Shown here: positions 1-10,715 of the stretch, piece after piece
How the letters are laid out: the number at the start of each line of letters is the position of its first letter
Position numbering within the stretch: the stretch's first letter is position 1
Assembly: GCA_949316235.1 (NCBI GenBank)
Contig: OX438744.1
Location: 1,364,001 to 1,428,000 of the forward strand
Source: Oegoconia quadripuncta
Lineage: Eukaryota > Arthropoda > Insecta > Lepidoptera > Autostichidae
Direction of reading: 5' to 3'
DNA length: 64,000 nucleotides
Notes under the pieces: model-generated
Databases searched by the model: none
Told to the model about the DNA's origin: nothing
The model's input: only the letters and a program-made list of their open reading frames with translations
Program-made: the position numbers and the translations under genes

Positions 1-787
1 ACGTCATTATATTTTCAATAGTTCTAAAGCTCGGACGTTTTTGTCAAATTTATTATATTATAACCCTATTGTATTATATTTCCGCTGAGTGCGCTGGAGC
101 TATCGCATTTATTATATTCATTCTTATATTCATTATCATTCGTAAAGGCATTGTTTTATAACGTGAGTGTTTTGTAGTGTTTATTGTGTTCGGTATCTAT
201 TCCAAATTCTTATGTGTTTTATTCAATCTATCTTTTATATTCATATTCAGTGTTTTTATACCTTTTCAGAGTGCCTTTTTATTACAATACAATATTCAAG
301 TGTTCCTGATTTTTATTATTTATTGCGGCCTACTCCTGAACAATCAGTTGAAAGCCTGGTTAGGAGTAGTGCCACACACTAAACATACAAGTCTGTCATA
401 TAAACATACACAATATTATTACTTTGCTCCCTTGTTAAACAATTTACTATTTTCTTTCCTAATAAAGAATTTATGATACGGAAGTAGAAAAAAGTACTTA
501 CTAACAACAGCTATAAAACTACTTTACCTTCACCCCTGTAAGCCCCTTAGTACCTAAATCGAACACTAAGCCATCTCCGTGACTTCCATCTCTTTCACTA
601 ACAAACGAAACAATGGTCGCTATCCCGTTCGTACTTCACACTGAAATCGTAATGTGTTTGCGTTGAACGCAATGGGGCAAATAAAAATGCCATTTTCTTG
701 GCATTGCGTGGATATAACGTTTCAGAGATCCTTTGTAAGAACGGTCATCATTACTGAAATTATATTCGTTAATAGTACTTAAGATTC
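1..787. other. AT-rich sequence, nothing recognised
   Basis: No element from the window's repeat families and no convincing coding signal was seen. The short open frames at 167-476 are low-complexity translations of AT-rich DNA without recognisable motifs. Confidence 0.4.
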
Positions 788-1115
788 GGCCCCGTGGCTC
801 AATGTAAACAACATTGCGTTTACGAATCGGAGGTCGCGGGTTCGCAGCGGGGTACATGTTTAAGTACTCGGTTTGGTTGGTGGCAGGGCATTTTAAATAT
901 CCGCCTGGCTTGCTACCACCATCTTATCTGAATCTGCCGCCAAGCAGCAATGTTAATAGCATTGTTGTGTTCGGGTTGTCAGAGATAACATAGCCAGTCC
1001 CCCAAATGTGTTGGTATCCGGGTCAGTACGCATACACCTTCGACCTCATCGTCACTTAAGATCAGGTGTGATTGAGGTAAAGTACCAACTCGTTGTGCAT
1101 AAAAAAAAAAGAAAA
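788..1115 (+). mobile_element. tSINE-1, near full length
   Basis: This is a tRNA-headed SINE. The head carries an A-box-like TGGCTCAATG. The B-box region reads GGTTCG followed by a short deletion, so the pol III promoter is damaged. The body (CTCGGTTTGGTTGGTGG, TTGTCAGAGATAA) and the ATCAGGTGTGATTGAGG tail precede an A-run at about 1100-1115. Confidence 0.85.
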
Positions 1116-1622
1116 ATTTTTTACCGCTTTACGTGAGGCATTTTTTCAACTCTTGCGGAACCCTTCATCTTCTTCCACACCATTTTACAAGTCACCTTTT
1201 ACATTATTTGCATTGTCACAAAACCTTTGTACCCGAGTGCCTTTATAGGATTTGTATTCACTTTTCGGATTTCATTTGCATGGAACTTAAGCCGGATTGC
1301 CGCTAAGCACATTTACATTCGATTTTGTAGTCATATTCACTTTATTACGCTTCGATATTCTGGATCATTGGTTATGACGTCAACCCTTTAGGTGTTAAGA
1401 AACTAGGGATGAGCGATATTCATAAAATATCGATTTTGAAATTGATATTGATATCTGTGAAGGGACCTTCCCGCGGCTCTGTCGCGGAGGAAGCCGAGTG
1501 CTCCCGACAGTCGACGAGTATGGGACATACGCTATAAAGTATATTTAATAATTATCAGAAAACTCCGTCCACTGTTCTGTAAACAAACTTTAAGATTAAA
1601 ATGAGCTATTTCTATTTTTATA
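1116..1622. other. unassigned; short GC-rich patch
   Basis: No known family was recognised. A patch at 1462-1515 is rich in CCGCGG/GTCGCGG and differs in composition from its surroundings. It may be a remnant of a GC-rich retroelement, but I cannot place it. Confidence 0.3.
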
Positions 1623-1956
1623 ACCGCCTCCGTGGCTCAATGTAAACAACATTGGGTTTACGATTCGGAGGTCGTAGGTTCGATCCCCAGCGGGGTACAT
1701 GTTTAAGTACTCGGTTTGGTTGGTGGTAGGGCATTTTAAATGTCCGCTTGGCTAGCTACCACCATCTTATCTAAATCTGCCGCCAAGCAGCAATGTTAAT
1801 AGCATTGTTGTGTTCCGGTTGTCAGAGATAAGATAGCCAGTCCCCCAAATGTGTTGTTATCCGGGTCAGTACGCATACATCTTCGACCTCATCGTCACTT
1901 AAGATCAGGTGTGATTGAGGTAAAGTACCAATCCGTTATGCTTAAAAAAATAAATA
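1623..1956 (+). mobile_element. tSINE-1, full length
   Basis: A complete copy with an intact head (ACCGCCTCCGTGGCTCAATG), a B-box GGTTCGATCCC at about 1678-1688, the family body and an A-rich tail. It is one of the best-preserved plus-strand copies and useful as a family reference. Both pol III promoter boxes are present, so transcription is conceivable but not shown. Confidence 0.9.
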
Positions 1957-2484
1957 ATATATGGATTCCCCAGAAACGGGATCGCACTTGACTTCTAGGC
2001 ATTCTTCATCCAAGCTTAGATACATCAAAACTGATAACATTAAACACAAGTACAAAATATCCTGCAAATATTTATGGAATTTAATTAATCGCTTAACAAA
2101 ATTTACATGCTCGTATCGCAATTTCAGGGAACTGTTAATTAATTACTTAATTTGTATGAGACTCAAATAAATAAAGATTATATAATTAATTACTTGCCAG
2201 GAAATTGTCTACACAGTGTGTTACCATCGAATTATTGAATTTTCTTCGTTCTTATTGTAAACTCCTTTGTGAAATTAAAAAAAAAAGTAAAACTTCGAGT
2301 CTTTTTGGCGGGAATACGGCGAATGACGTCGTAGTTGCACTTTTGATTCCTGCAATTTATTATAGTGCTTTTTTAAGGGTGCCCACGGGGGCTCGAACCT
2401 CGGCTTAGGACATTGCGTGGGAAGTTTAAAGACAGACAACCATCGCTTCGTAATGTGTATAGTTATTTATTTATTTATTTTATT
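1957..2484. other. unassigned AT-rich sequence
   Basis: No family assignment. The piece at 2380-2405 (GGGGCTCGAACCTCGG) resembles an inverted tRNA-like B-box and could be a decayed SINE head, but no body follows it. Confidence 0.3.
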
Positions 2485-2692
2485 TTAACACTTTATTGCA
2501 TATATAAGTATACAAACATACATTGAACAAACATAGGACAGAAATTACAATACACAAAAGGCGAGCTTATCTCTGTAAGAGATTTCTTCCAGCAAACCCT
2601 CGGAAGGAAAAATTAAATTAAAGTTTTTTATTGCAGACAAAGAGCGATACTTAAAATATAGAACAATACATTAACGAAACATCACTGTTATA
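2485..2692 (-). mobile_element. RTE-type LINE 3' UTR fragment
   Basis: Reads on the minus strand as a LINE 3' end. It shares the block CTTATCTCTGTAAGAGAT and the following 150 bp with 53941-54126, and a weaker version of that block with 15752-15990, 21868-21975, 28528-28695 and 49310-49477. No coding sequence is retained. Confidence 0.65.
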
Positions 2693-3088
2693 GGAAGTTA
2701 GAGAGAAGAAACGACACAAGAAACGCTTTTGCACACAATTTTGAATTTGGAAAAATTCCTACACCACACTATTGTGTCGGTAATTAGTGATAGTGAGAGG
2801 GTCAGGACGACCGTAGTCGCACCTAATCGCGATCGCGAAGTAACACACATCGTAGTGGCTAATATATTTGGTAACATACTGTTAAACCATAACGAGAGCA
2901 GCTACAGCATGTGCAAACATTTGTTTCTGATATAATCCGAGAGTGGTGAGAACTTATGGATCCCCGACAGAGGCAATAGTTAGGGCATAGTTTGAAATGC
3001 TAGGGTGAACATAATTTTATAGACAGAAAGAATTTATCAGGCCATGTGGTTCCCGGCAGAATAGATAGATAAAACGTTTATTTGCATA

Positions 3089-3547
3089 CTAGCTTTCCGC
3101 CCGCGGCTTCGCCTGCGCAGAATAACTTTATCGCGGAAATTTGTTTATCCCGTTTATCTCACTTTAACGGGATAAAATATCCTATATGTCTTGAAGTAAT
3201 CTTTAAGCATAGATTTATTCTGTATATCTACTTTATTTATAGATTTTTAGCTTATATCTATATGATTATATTATATTATTTTTAGTCATAGAAGCCCTAG
3301 CTTCGCCTGAAACACAGGATTTTCCTAGTTACAGTTGAAATTAAGCATTATTATGTAGATTTTATGTTTTAATGTACCATAAGAATTAATAAATATATAT
3401 TTGATTTGATTTGATTTATATCTCAATCCAGGATATATTCTACCTATATACCAAATTTCATCTAAATCCGTCCATCCGTTTCGCCGTGATTTAGCAGCAA
3501 ACAAACAAACAAACGTCCAAACTTTTGCATTTATAATATTAGTTAGA
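3089..3547 (-). mobile_element. short nonautonomous Helitron, interrupted
   Basis: On the minus strand it starts TCTAACTAATATTATAAATG at 3547 and ends in CTAG at 3089-3092, just after the GC-rich palindromic GCCCGCGGCTTCG 3' hairpin. Both ends fit Helitrons. There is no Rep/helicase coding sequence. A LINE tail (repeat M) sits inside at about 3180-3419. Confidence 0.8.
3180..3419 (+). mobile_element. repeat M: LINE 3' end inside the Helitron
   Basis: Starts TTGAAGTAATCTTTAAGC and ends in the pentamer tail (GATTT)n at 3402-3416. The flanks are ATATGTC on the left and ATATCTC on the right, an imperfect 7-bp TSD. A second copy is at 55850-56055. The interrupted Helitron text resumes correctly on the right. 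Confidence 0.7.
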
Positions 3548-3595
3548 TTAGACATTACAGAAACACATACAAAAATATTCGACCGCACAATCATT

Positions 3596-3893
3596 CATCA
3601 TCATCTCACCCCGTAAACATCCCACTGCAGGGTTATAGGCCTTCCCTCGTATAAGGGGGTATGGGCCATAGTCCACCACGCTGGCTCAACGCGGGTTGGG
3701 GCCTTCACGTGCTTTAGAATTTTAATTACTCAGGCATGCAAGGTTTCTTCACGATGTTTTCCTTCACCGTTTAAGAGCAGTCAGATAAATGCACATAAGT
3801 AATTAAATTAAATTTTAAAACTCATTGGGCCCGTCTGGGAATCGAACCCTGACCTCCTAAATTGGTAGACCGCGTCTTAACCACTGAACAAGT
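3596..3893 (-). mobile_element. tSINE-4, near full length
   Basis: Minus-strand SINE with a tRNA-like head at its right end (inverted B-box GGGAATCGAACCC at about 3837-3849), a body containing CCCACTGCAGGG, and a GAT-rich tail (ATCATCATC on the plus strand). Other copies are at 22365-22669, 48351-49012 and 56441-56533. Confidence 0.8.
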
Positions 3894-4959
3894 GTTATTT
3901 CACACTAATTAATAAATATAAATTAAGTACAAAGGTTACAAGTCAGTCAAGATATTACAAATAAGTAGAATGTAACATTAATTGGGGTTTATTTTTTTGC
4001 TTTTTGATAGAAATATTATGTTGAAGCAGGTGTTGTTTTGCAGCTTATGATTTTTATGTTATTTTTTAAATAAATAAAAAGTCATTTAATTCAGGATTAG
4101 ACCCATATTTTGGTTAGTAACTTAAATTCTATAAAAACTGTGAAGAGGAGGGATCATACGACTGCTGCGGCACAATCAGCACTATTTGGATGTGTGCAAG
4201 CGTATCCAGTGCCGCAGCATCACGGAATCCCACGTGTCCGCCAGTGAAATGCAAATCATTTATTCATGTAGGCAATACAATATGCACTTATGAACGTCAC
4301 TTGTTTTTTAAACTACCACTAGCTCGGAACGCGACCACTACTGAGAAGAGCTAGCAAGAAACAAAGAGGGTTCGTGTCTTTTCAATCAGTCACTTATAAT
4401 CTAGAAACGTTACAACAATTTTTATATATCGTAGCGGTTAAATCACATGGATTACTATTGTAGACGACGTATTCTGCAAAAAAGCTTAAAAACTAACTTA
4501 AACTAATAATTATATACAAACTTACCTATACCTAAAGAAAAATTGTATTTAAAAATGTACTTACCTATTTACAGTGTTGTATCTACCGTATATGGAGTAC
4601 CTACCCAATAAATAAGCTTGTGTGTGTGAAGGAATATACGTACTCACCTGTCTATGTGTGCTAAAACTAACTTGCTAGTTAAAAGTTAACCAGTCGCCAC
4701 AACACCGCGGATCGGCTCGCATACATTCAATCGCGCACTCAAATTATTATCAAAATTTCTCGTTTTACTTCCAATCTACGACCTACTCACTCTCCACTAG
4801 TCAGACTGTATTTTATCCTCTACAACTATCATTACTACAAAAAGTGTGCTCAGGATGGTGTTGGAGGTTGATGTAGTAACACTCTTTTATCACATTAACA
4901 TTACATAGCAACTGTTAGTTTTATAATATCCCTTAGGCATAATAACCCGATTGCTCTTC
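3894..4959. other. unassigned; one short inverted repeat
   Basis: No repeat family or coding sequence was recognised. An 11-bp inverted repeat (TGCTGCGGCAC ... GTGCCGCAGCA) lies at about 4163-4212 with a loop of roughly 30 bases. Its meaning is unknown. Confidence 0.35.
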
Positions 4960-5390
4960 CATCATCTTCCACCAATTACAGACAAAACACGTTCCTGTGG
5001 CGTGCGAGCAATAATTTCAATAAATTATCCAAAGAGCTAGATTTGGACCTTTTTAATACTACCAATATAACTGCGAGGCGTCAACTTAGTAGGGCATTTT
5101 TTGAAATTTAGTTTTTGCGCTGAGTGTTAGTAGGATAAAATTAGAAAAAAAAAAAAAAAAAAAAAAACCGGCATCTCATGATTTGCTGTCATAGTGTGTT
5201 TGTATGTGTGCTTTCAAATGTTTTATGTACGAGAGTACGCTGTTTATTAGCTTTTTAGTTTTATATTGTAAGTCTATCAGTGAAAACCTGTAATTAGCTT
5301 TATGCTTCTTAAAATGCATCAATTTTATTATAACCAGCTGTTGGTTTTCCGAAAAGAATAAAATAAAATAAAATAAAATAAAATATGTAA
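4960..5390 (+). mobile_element. LINE 3' end with C-terminal coding stub
   Basis: In one frame the end of a LINE polyprotein reads FLWRASNNFNKLSKELDLDL and then terminates with AFFEI-stop near 5111. The 3' UTR follows, broken by an A-run at 5143-5167, and finishes in an (AATAA)-type repeat tail at 5358-5385. The ending fits target-primed retrotransposition. The clade was not determined. Confidence 0.6.
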
Positions 5391-6146
5391 GACGTTTTTA
5401 CATTCAAATATGAACCCTCCAGAGTTTCCCACCACACATGGCCACCCTAAGCATAGTTTCGTCTCGCACATAACTCATCCTTATTACAGCGAACACCAAA
5501 ACAATACCTTTGGCCTTTTAATCAAAAAGTTTCGACATAATGGAGCCGCCCGCTAAATATTTACGGAGCGCTTATAAAATTTACAAAACTATTTGCAGAT
5601 TTAATTATTCGCGGTTGGAATGTGTAATGTTTGATATTAATTATCTTACTTATAAAATTTGTAATTAATTAATCGGATAAAGGATTTAAACTTGTGTATG
5701 GACAGTCAGGATAAAGGATAGGTGGGTACAATCTGGGCATAATTATTCATACAGAGATGTTATGAGTTTGACGTTGTTGTGTATGTAAATACTTTACCCA
5801 GATGTATCTTAGTAGTGCATGTCCGATTTGAGTGCGGTTTTTATATAGGTATGTCACGGATAGCGATAAATTAGTGACGGAATTTATAATGTGGATAGTC
5901 TTATGAATACTATGGTGCGCGGGCACTTTGCTACCAGCCGTCAAAGGGGTCGGATCGCCACTTAACACATCAACGACCGTGAGTGACTCTGATTACCTAC
6001 TATCACCGACGCTTGGAAGAATCCGGTGAGTCGTTACTAATAAGAAGTCGGTCATGGAACTTGAACAAGGAGGAATTGTAGACTAGATTGGATGAATTCC
6101 ACAGACTGCATGCGAGGGCCAAGTTGTATGGCATGAGGGGCGTGCA
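5391..6146. other. unassigned sequence
   Basis: No family was recognised. The open frame on the minus strand at 5747-5968 has no identifiable domain and is probably chance. Confidence 0.35.
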
Positions 6147-6420
6147 TATGTTTACTCTTCACCAGTGAGCATCTCAGATTCCATGATCATAATTTAATAT
6201 TAAGATTTATGTGAGGGTAAAGAGGTCTGTAATTAAGGTTAAGAGTCCGTACTTAAAGGTTTAAGGTTATCGGGCCTAGTGTCATTCTGATATCACATTC
6301 GCCTTCAGTGGTTTGATATGATAACGCTATTTCCCGAGCTACCCTATATCATGAGAGGCTGGCATCGTCCCAGTCGCTAGGAACGCCCGCGTTTCCCCGA
6401 CATACGTGGGGACGGATTAT
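6147..6420. repeat. repeat Q, copy 1
   Basis: Shares two blocks with 55440-55630: CATCTCAGATTCCATGATCATAAT near the start, and GTCCCAGTCGCTAG plus flanks near the end. The copies differ by an internal length change. The class is unknown. Confidence 0.5.
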
Positions 6421-6668
6421 TAACCATGAGGTTTAAGTCGTTTTGAAGATAAATAAATATGTTTTCACATACATACAGCCCCATATAATTCCACATTAAG
6501 TATGTATGTATGTGTATGCAGTAACAGTGTAATGGAATCATAGTTGAAGAGGTCAACCCACATTTAATTCACATTCATTATCATTATTAATTTACGGATA
6601 TTTTTAAATAATTACGATTCAATAAGTTATTCAACTGTATACATTGCTAAATAATAATAATAATAATA

Positions 6669-6898
6669 AATATTTCGGACACTTACACCAATCATCTAGT
6701 CCCAAACTAAGCAAAGCTTGTGCTATGGATACAAGATAAACGGATAAACATACATAAATATTTATATAAACATCCAAGACTCGGGAATAAATGTTCATTC
6801 GGTTATTCATCACACAAACATTTACCCCTCGCGGGATTCGAACCCGCAACCGTTGGTTTCGCTGATAGGGTCACTATCCACTACACCAATCGGTCGTC
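6669..6898 (-). mobile_element. tSINE-2, full length
   Basis: Minus-strand SINE. The head at the right end contains an inverted B-box GGATTCGAACCC and the inverted A-box region up to GGTCGTC. The body contains CAAGCTTTGCTTAGTTTGG read on its own strand. The tail is an (AAT)-type repeat at 6652-6670. Confidence 0.9.
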
Positions 6899-6971
6899 AA
6901 TCAAAATCAAATGTATCAGAATCTATAAATAGCCGTGTCTTATTTATTTAAGAGAAACCAATGGCAATGGC

Positions 6972-7133
6972 GATACACCCTGTGATTTCTGTATTTTCCC
7001 CCAAAATCAAAGATGAGAGGTTTCACTTTTACCAACTCCGAAGATGCAGTGATAGCGTTCAATCAGCACATAGAAAACATGCCTTCAGACCTGTTTTAAA
7101 AAATGGTTCGATCGCATGAAAAAATGTTTAAAA
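6972..7133 (+). pseudogene. mariner transposase C-terminus, broken
   Basis: Pieces in shifted frames read DTPCDFCIFP, GFTFTNSEDAVIAFNQHIEN and KWFDRMKKC. These match the end of mariner-family transposases, where the D of the CDF motif is the third catalytic aspartate. At least one frameshift and an in-frame stop are present, so it is dead. The Helitron at 7134-7807 cuts it just after the RMKKC stretch, and the mariner 3' non-coding end continues at 7808-7893. What is seen: motif order and spacing. What is inferred: that both sides belong to one element. Confidence 0.7.
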
Positions 7134-7807
7134 TCTATCTAAATATATAAAGGAAGAAGCTGACTGACTGACTGACTGACTGACTGACTGACTGACTGAC
7201 ATATCAACGCACAGGCCAAACCGCTGGGTCTAGAGTTTCCAAATTTAGCACGTAGGTTCCTTACGAGGTCTAGGGGAGCACTAAGAAAGGATTTTTCAAA
7301 ATTCACCCTTTAAGGGGGTGAAACAGGGGTGGGAAGTTTGTATGAAGAAACAGTATAACTTGGACATTTCGACTATTTTCGACTCGAAACTTCGCAAGAG
7401 TACTCCTAGAAACAAATAAGCTAATACGTGTTTTGAGATTTTTCGAAAAACAACCCCATGGGTTGTGAAATGGGGGTTAAAACCGTAAAATCGATATTGG
7501 TGTCGTTATTTAGGTTTTATGGGATGTTGATTTTGAAAATGACATATATTTTAAGTTAACCCTCTAGGGTTGAGATAGGGGTGGGGGTTGATACCAAAAA
7601 AGTCAATATTGGTGTCATTATTTAGGTTTTTTGGGACGTTGATTACGAAAATGCCATTTGTTCCACATACCTGTTATCTGCCCAGGGTCTTTTCCTGTTT
7701 GAGATAAACTCTACATGGTAATTTTTCTGCTGAATGTATTCCCGTGGGAAAGTAATAAAGTGTTGATTCATGTAGTCTACGCGGACGAAGTCGCGGGCAG
7801 CTGCTAG
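7134..7807 (+). mobile_element. nonautonomous Helitron with TGAC array
   Basis: Begins TCTATCTAAATATATAAAGG and ends GCGGGCAGCTGCTAG, with A on the left and T on the right, the usual Helitron target. An array of (TGAC)n sits close to the 5' end at 7159-7200. The 3' end has the short GC-rich hairpin (CGCGGACGAAGTCGCGG). There is no helicase coding sequence. It lies inside a mariner remnant. Confidence 0.85.
7159..7200 (+). repeat. (TGAC)n tandem array
   Basis: About ten perfect tetramers inside the Helitron near its 5' end. Such arrays recur at this place in related lepidopteran Helitrons as I recall, so it is an element feature and not a random microsatellite. Confidence 0.85.
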
Positions 7808-7893
7808 TGTAGAATATTTTGAAACGCAATAAACAATATTTTGGTTATAACATGTAATTTTTTTAAGTTACGCAAAACTTTTAGTGTGACACA
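7808..7893 (+). mobile_element. mariner 3' non-coding end
   Basis: Reads TTGGTTATAACATG and TTACGCAAAACTTTTAG. The same words occur in reverse orientation at 61748-61785 and 62115-62137, on either side of a SINE in another mariner remnant. It continues the transposase fragment that ends at 7133. Confidence 0.65.
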
Positions 7894-8280
7894 CGACACA
7901 CAATCCCTCTCTTACTTTCTTCTTATCATAAAGGTACATTTAGTGACATTTATAGTTTTTGTAACATAGTCTGTAACCTGCTGTTTCGCAACCGATGTAC
8001 AGCAGCTATGTAATTTATCTTTATGAGGGAGAGTGGGCAAATTTTTCTATTTGCTCACTAGGAGAGCCCAAATTATGTACTAGTGTAATTTATGAATAAG
8101 CTGTTTTGAAATAAATATTAGGTCTTTACCTATGAAATTGGAGATTTTTTTCTTCGTTAATCATAATGTGCCAACTCCTACCATTCCATAGCTATATCCA
8201 AATTTGTTTTTTACTTGGAAAATAGAATATATTTTCAAGGTTTCACATGAAATATTTTTTTTAATTCTAATATTATTTAT

Positions 8281-8346
8281 TTATCACACAAACAATTATA
8301 TCGGGTTTCGCTGATAGGATCACTATCCACTACATCAGTCGGTCGT
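8281..8346 (-). mobile_element. tSINE-2 head fragment
   Basis: Retains the inverted head (GGTTTCGCTGATAGG to GGTCGTC) joined to a short body piece. The B-box is lost by internal deletion. It lies inside the 1.27-kb insertion in MITE-J. Confidence 0.6.
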
Positions 8347-8624
8347 CTGACACGCACACATCCATATTTAACTAGACAAGTACACGTAGCCTCCCAAGGG
8401 GCTTCATTTGGTTTACAAATTGGCCACAATCCTGCTCAGTTACTAACGATATAACCACATATGACATCATTAGTGGTTATCGAAGTAATATAAAATCTGT
8501 TATCTCCTTCACAGAGAGCTCAGACATCTCACTTATAGTTACGACTGCGTGTACACTGGCGGGTAGCAACATCATAAAGGCGACAATACACATACCAGTA
8601 TACCTATAAACAGCATACCTAGAA

Positions 8625-8815
8625 CCGCTTCCGTGGCTCAATGTAAACAACATTGGGTTTAAGATTCGGTCCGCCTGACTAGCCACCACCATCTTATCTA
8701 AATCTGCCGCCAAGCAGCAATGTTAATAGCATTGTTGTGTTCCGATAAGATAGATAGCCTTCGACCTCATATTAAACTTAACATCAGGTGTGTTTGAGGT
8801 CAAGTACGAAAAAAA
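8625..8815 (+). mobile_element. tSINE-1 with internal deletions
   Basis: The head is complete to GATTCGG, then a deletion removes the B-box and early body. The middle (CCACCATCTTATCTAAATC) and the 3' tail are present. It has lost the pol III B-box. Confidence 0.8.
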
Positions 8816-8875
8816 AGGGAGCGCGATTAGCTGGTTTTAGGTAAGAGCAAGTATGAAGGTGAAAATAAGCCAAAC

Positions 8876-8912
8876 CTGAATAAAATACTCCTTTGTACTT
8901 GACGCTGATTAA
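8876..8912. repeat. short shared block, copy 1
   Basis: ACTCCTTTGTACTTGACGCT and neighbours recur at 27470-27495. It is a fragment of an unidentified repeat family. Confidence 0.5.
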
Positions 8913-9201
8913 ACTTTCTTTGATTAATTGAGCGAAGTTTATTTTTTCGATAATACTTATTCGTCGAAAACTGGTTAATTTTTCAATTGATTTGTTAGGC
9001 GAAAATCTCACAGCACAAGTAAAAGAAAAATAAATAAGTTAATTAAATAACATTTACGATATCGAAATTTAATTATACCAATTTTATTTTATTTCTTTTC
9101 CGCTTTAATGGGCAGCATGATATATAAATTAGATACGCAAGAATTAAGTACTTAGGTATCAACTTAAGTTCACCTCGGTCTTGAGATATGGGCCTAATTG
9201 A

Positions 9202-9525
9202 ACCGCCTCCGTGGCTCCATGTAAACAACATTGGGTTTACGATTCGGTGGTCGCGGTTTCGATCCCCAGCGGGGTACATGTTTAAGTACTCGGTTTGGTT
9301 GGTGGTAGGGCATTATAGATGTCCGCCTGGCTAGCTACGAGTACCACCATCTTATCTAAATCTGAAGCCAAGCAGCAATGTTAATAGCATTGTTGTGTTC
9401 CGGTTGTCAGAGATAAGATAGCCAGTCCCCCAAATGTGTTGGGGTTTCCGGGTCAGTACGCTTCCACCTTCGACCTCATCTTCACTTAACATCAGGTGTG
9501 AGTGTGGTCAAGTGCTAACAAATTA
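9202..9525 (+). mobile_element. tSINE-1, full length
   Basis: A complete head, B-box (one substitution), body and tail. It forms the right end of the 1.27-kb block inserted in MITE-J. Confidence 0.9.
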
Positions 9526-9822
9526 AAAATATTTCACGTGAAATATTTTTAATTTCTGGGCTAAATCACATAATAAAAAAAATTTGAACAGAGCTCTTTT
9601 CATGTGCTTCCCATAATCATTTCTTAGATTCGCCGAAACTTTTATGAAGTGGTCACTTTTAAAAATTAACGCTGCCTATACTTAACTTAATGTTATCCGA
9701 TAATACACACAAAGTTTGGCTAAATTCGGATTTGCCGTTCCCAAAAAAAAAATCAAAAATGTTTGTATGGAGAAAACAGTCTTAACGAAATTCTTCATAC
9801 AAAACGCCAATTTCATAGGTAA

Positions 9823-9826
<4 letters not shown>

Positions 9827-9853
<27 letters not shown>

Positions 9854-10316
9854 CGAGGGGAAATACGTTTACGCATTCGACCCGCCGCTGTGGGGCAGCG
9901 ACGGGGAACTCCCCGCTCCAATGACAGGAGCGGGACTACCCACTAAAACCCCCCGGCGACCTTCCTCGGCAGTAGGGAGGACCTGGGAACGCATAAGCGG
10001 CTCCAGGTCGTCCCCCGCCCCGCCTCCCCTCACAAGGGGAGGCCCGTTCCCGGAGGGCGGCTAGCGCGCCCTCCGCGGGAGCACTGTCGAGCCCCACACC
10101 GCGATCAGCGAGCGGTATGAGGCGCGACAGGGCCCGATGCGACGACACCCCCCCGGTCGCTCCGGGGGGTGTCATCCTCTCCCGGGTCGCGTCCGGCGGC
10201 TACATCGCCCCGAGATGTAGCCGCCCGCGACCCCGGGCGACGTGCAGGGGGGCTAGCGAGCGTTGCCGCCCCCCCGACGTCGCCTCCGCCGCCCCCACGA
10301 CGTCGCCTCGACGACG
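9827..10316 (-). mobile_element. LINE-K: GC-rich 3' fragment with poly(A)
   Basis: A sharply GC-rich block in AT-rich DNA. On the minus strand it ends in the motif GGTTTTAGTGGGTA, a GC-rich 3' UTR with several short palindromes and a poly(A) tail of about 27 bases. It is bounded by a perfect 10-bp TSD, AGGTAAGGAC, at 9817-9826 and 10317-10326. A homologous copy in the other orientation is at 53128-53511. I see no reverse transcriptase; it is either a 5'-truncated LINE 3' UTR or a short nonautonomous derivative. The clade is uncertain. Confidence 0.8.
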
Positions 10317-10333
10317 AGGTAAGGACCTAATAT

Positions 10334-10715
10334 TATCTCGCGGGACATAAACGTTTATCGCACATGTCATGCTCCTAGTGCTGGTGTTAAGTTTTCTCGC
10401 ATTTTATTACCAGTGATTTATACCTCTGTATCTCTGTATCTTCACATCTGTGTTAATGTTATTAGGTATATTAATTTGCGCACGAAACATTGTTCCCGCA
10501 GTGTACAATCCTTAACATAGGCCTTGTTACAGCTCCCAGGGAGAGCGATATTAATTCGTTGTTAATCTTACCACATAGAGGTACATAACAGCATTGTTCA
10601 CTTAATACCTTGATGTGATTGGCAGCATTTGGTGTTTATGGAGATTTGTAACGGACTGTTTAGAAATAGGTTTAAATACAAGTATACAGTGGGGAGTGTA
10701 AAGGTAAGCAATATT
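10334..10715. other. unassigned sequence
   Basis: Nothing recognised between MITE-J and the next SINE. Confidence 0.4.

Larger units (their letters stand above)
8118..10330 (+). mobile_element. MITE-J (mariner-type) split into three pieces
   Basis: The left piece is 8118-8262, the middle piece 9532-9826, and the right end 10317-10330. Together they rebuild the 403-bp element at 35967-36369. Terminal inverted repeats start TTAGGTCTTTACCTATGAAA and are flanked by TA, as in Tc1/mariner elements. The first gap is a 1.27-kb insertion with a 19-bp duplication of host sequence; the second is LINE-K with a 10-bp TSD. Confidence 0.8.

Noticed and set aside
9682..10350. GC-rich region as a CpG island or gene promoter with opposing 70-80 aa frames
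   Set aside because: It is bounded by a 10-bp TSD and a poly(A), and has a homologous dispersed copy at 53128; so it is an insertion.
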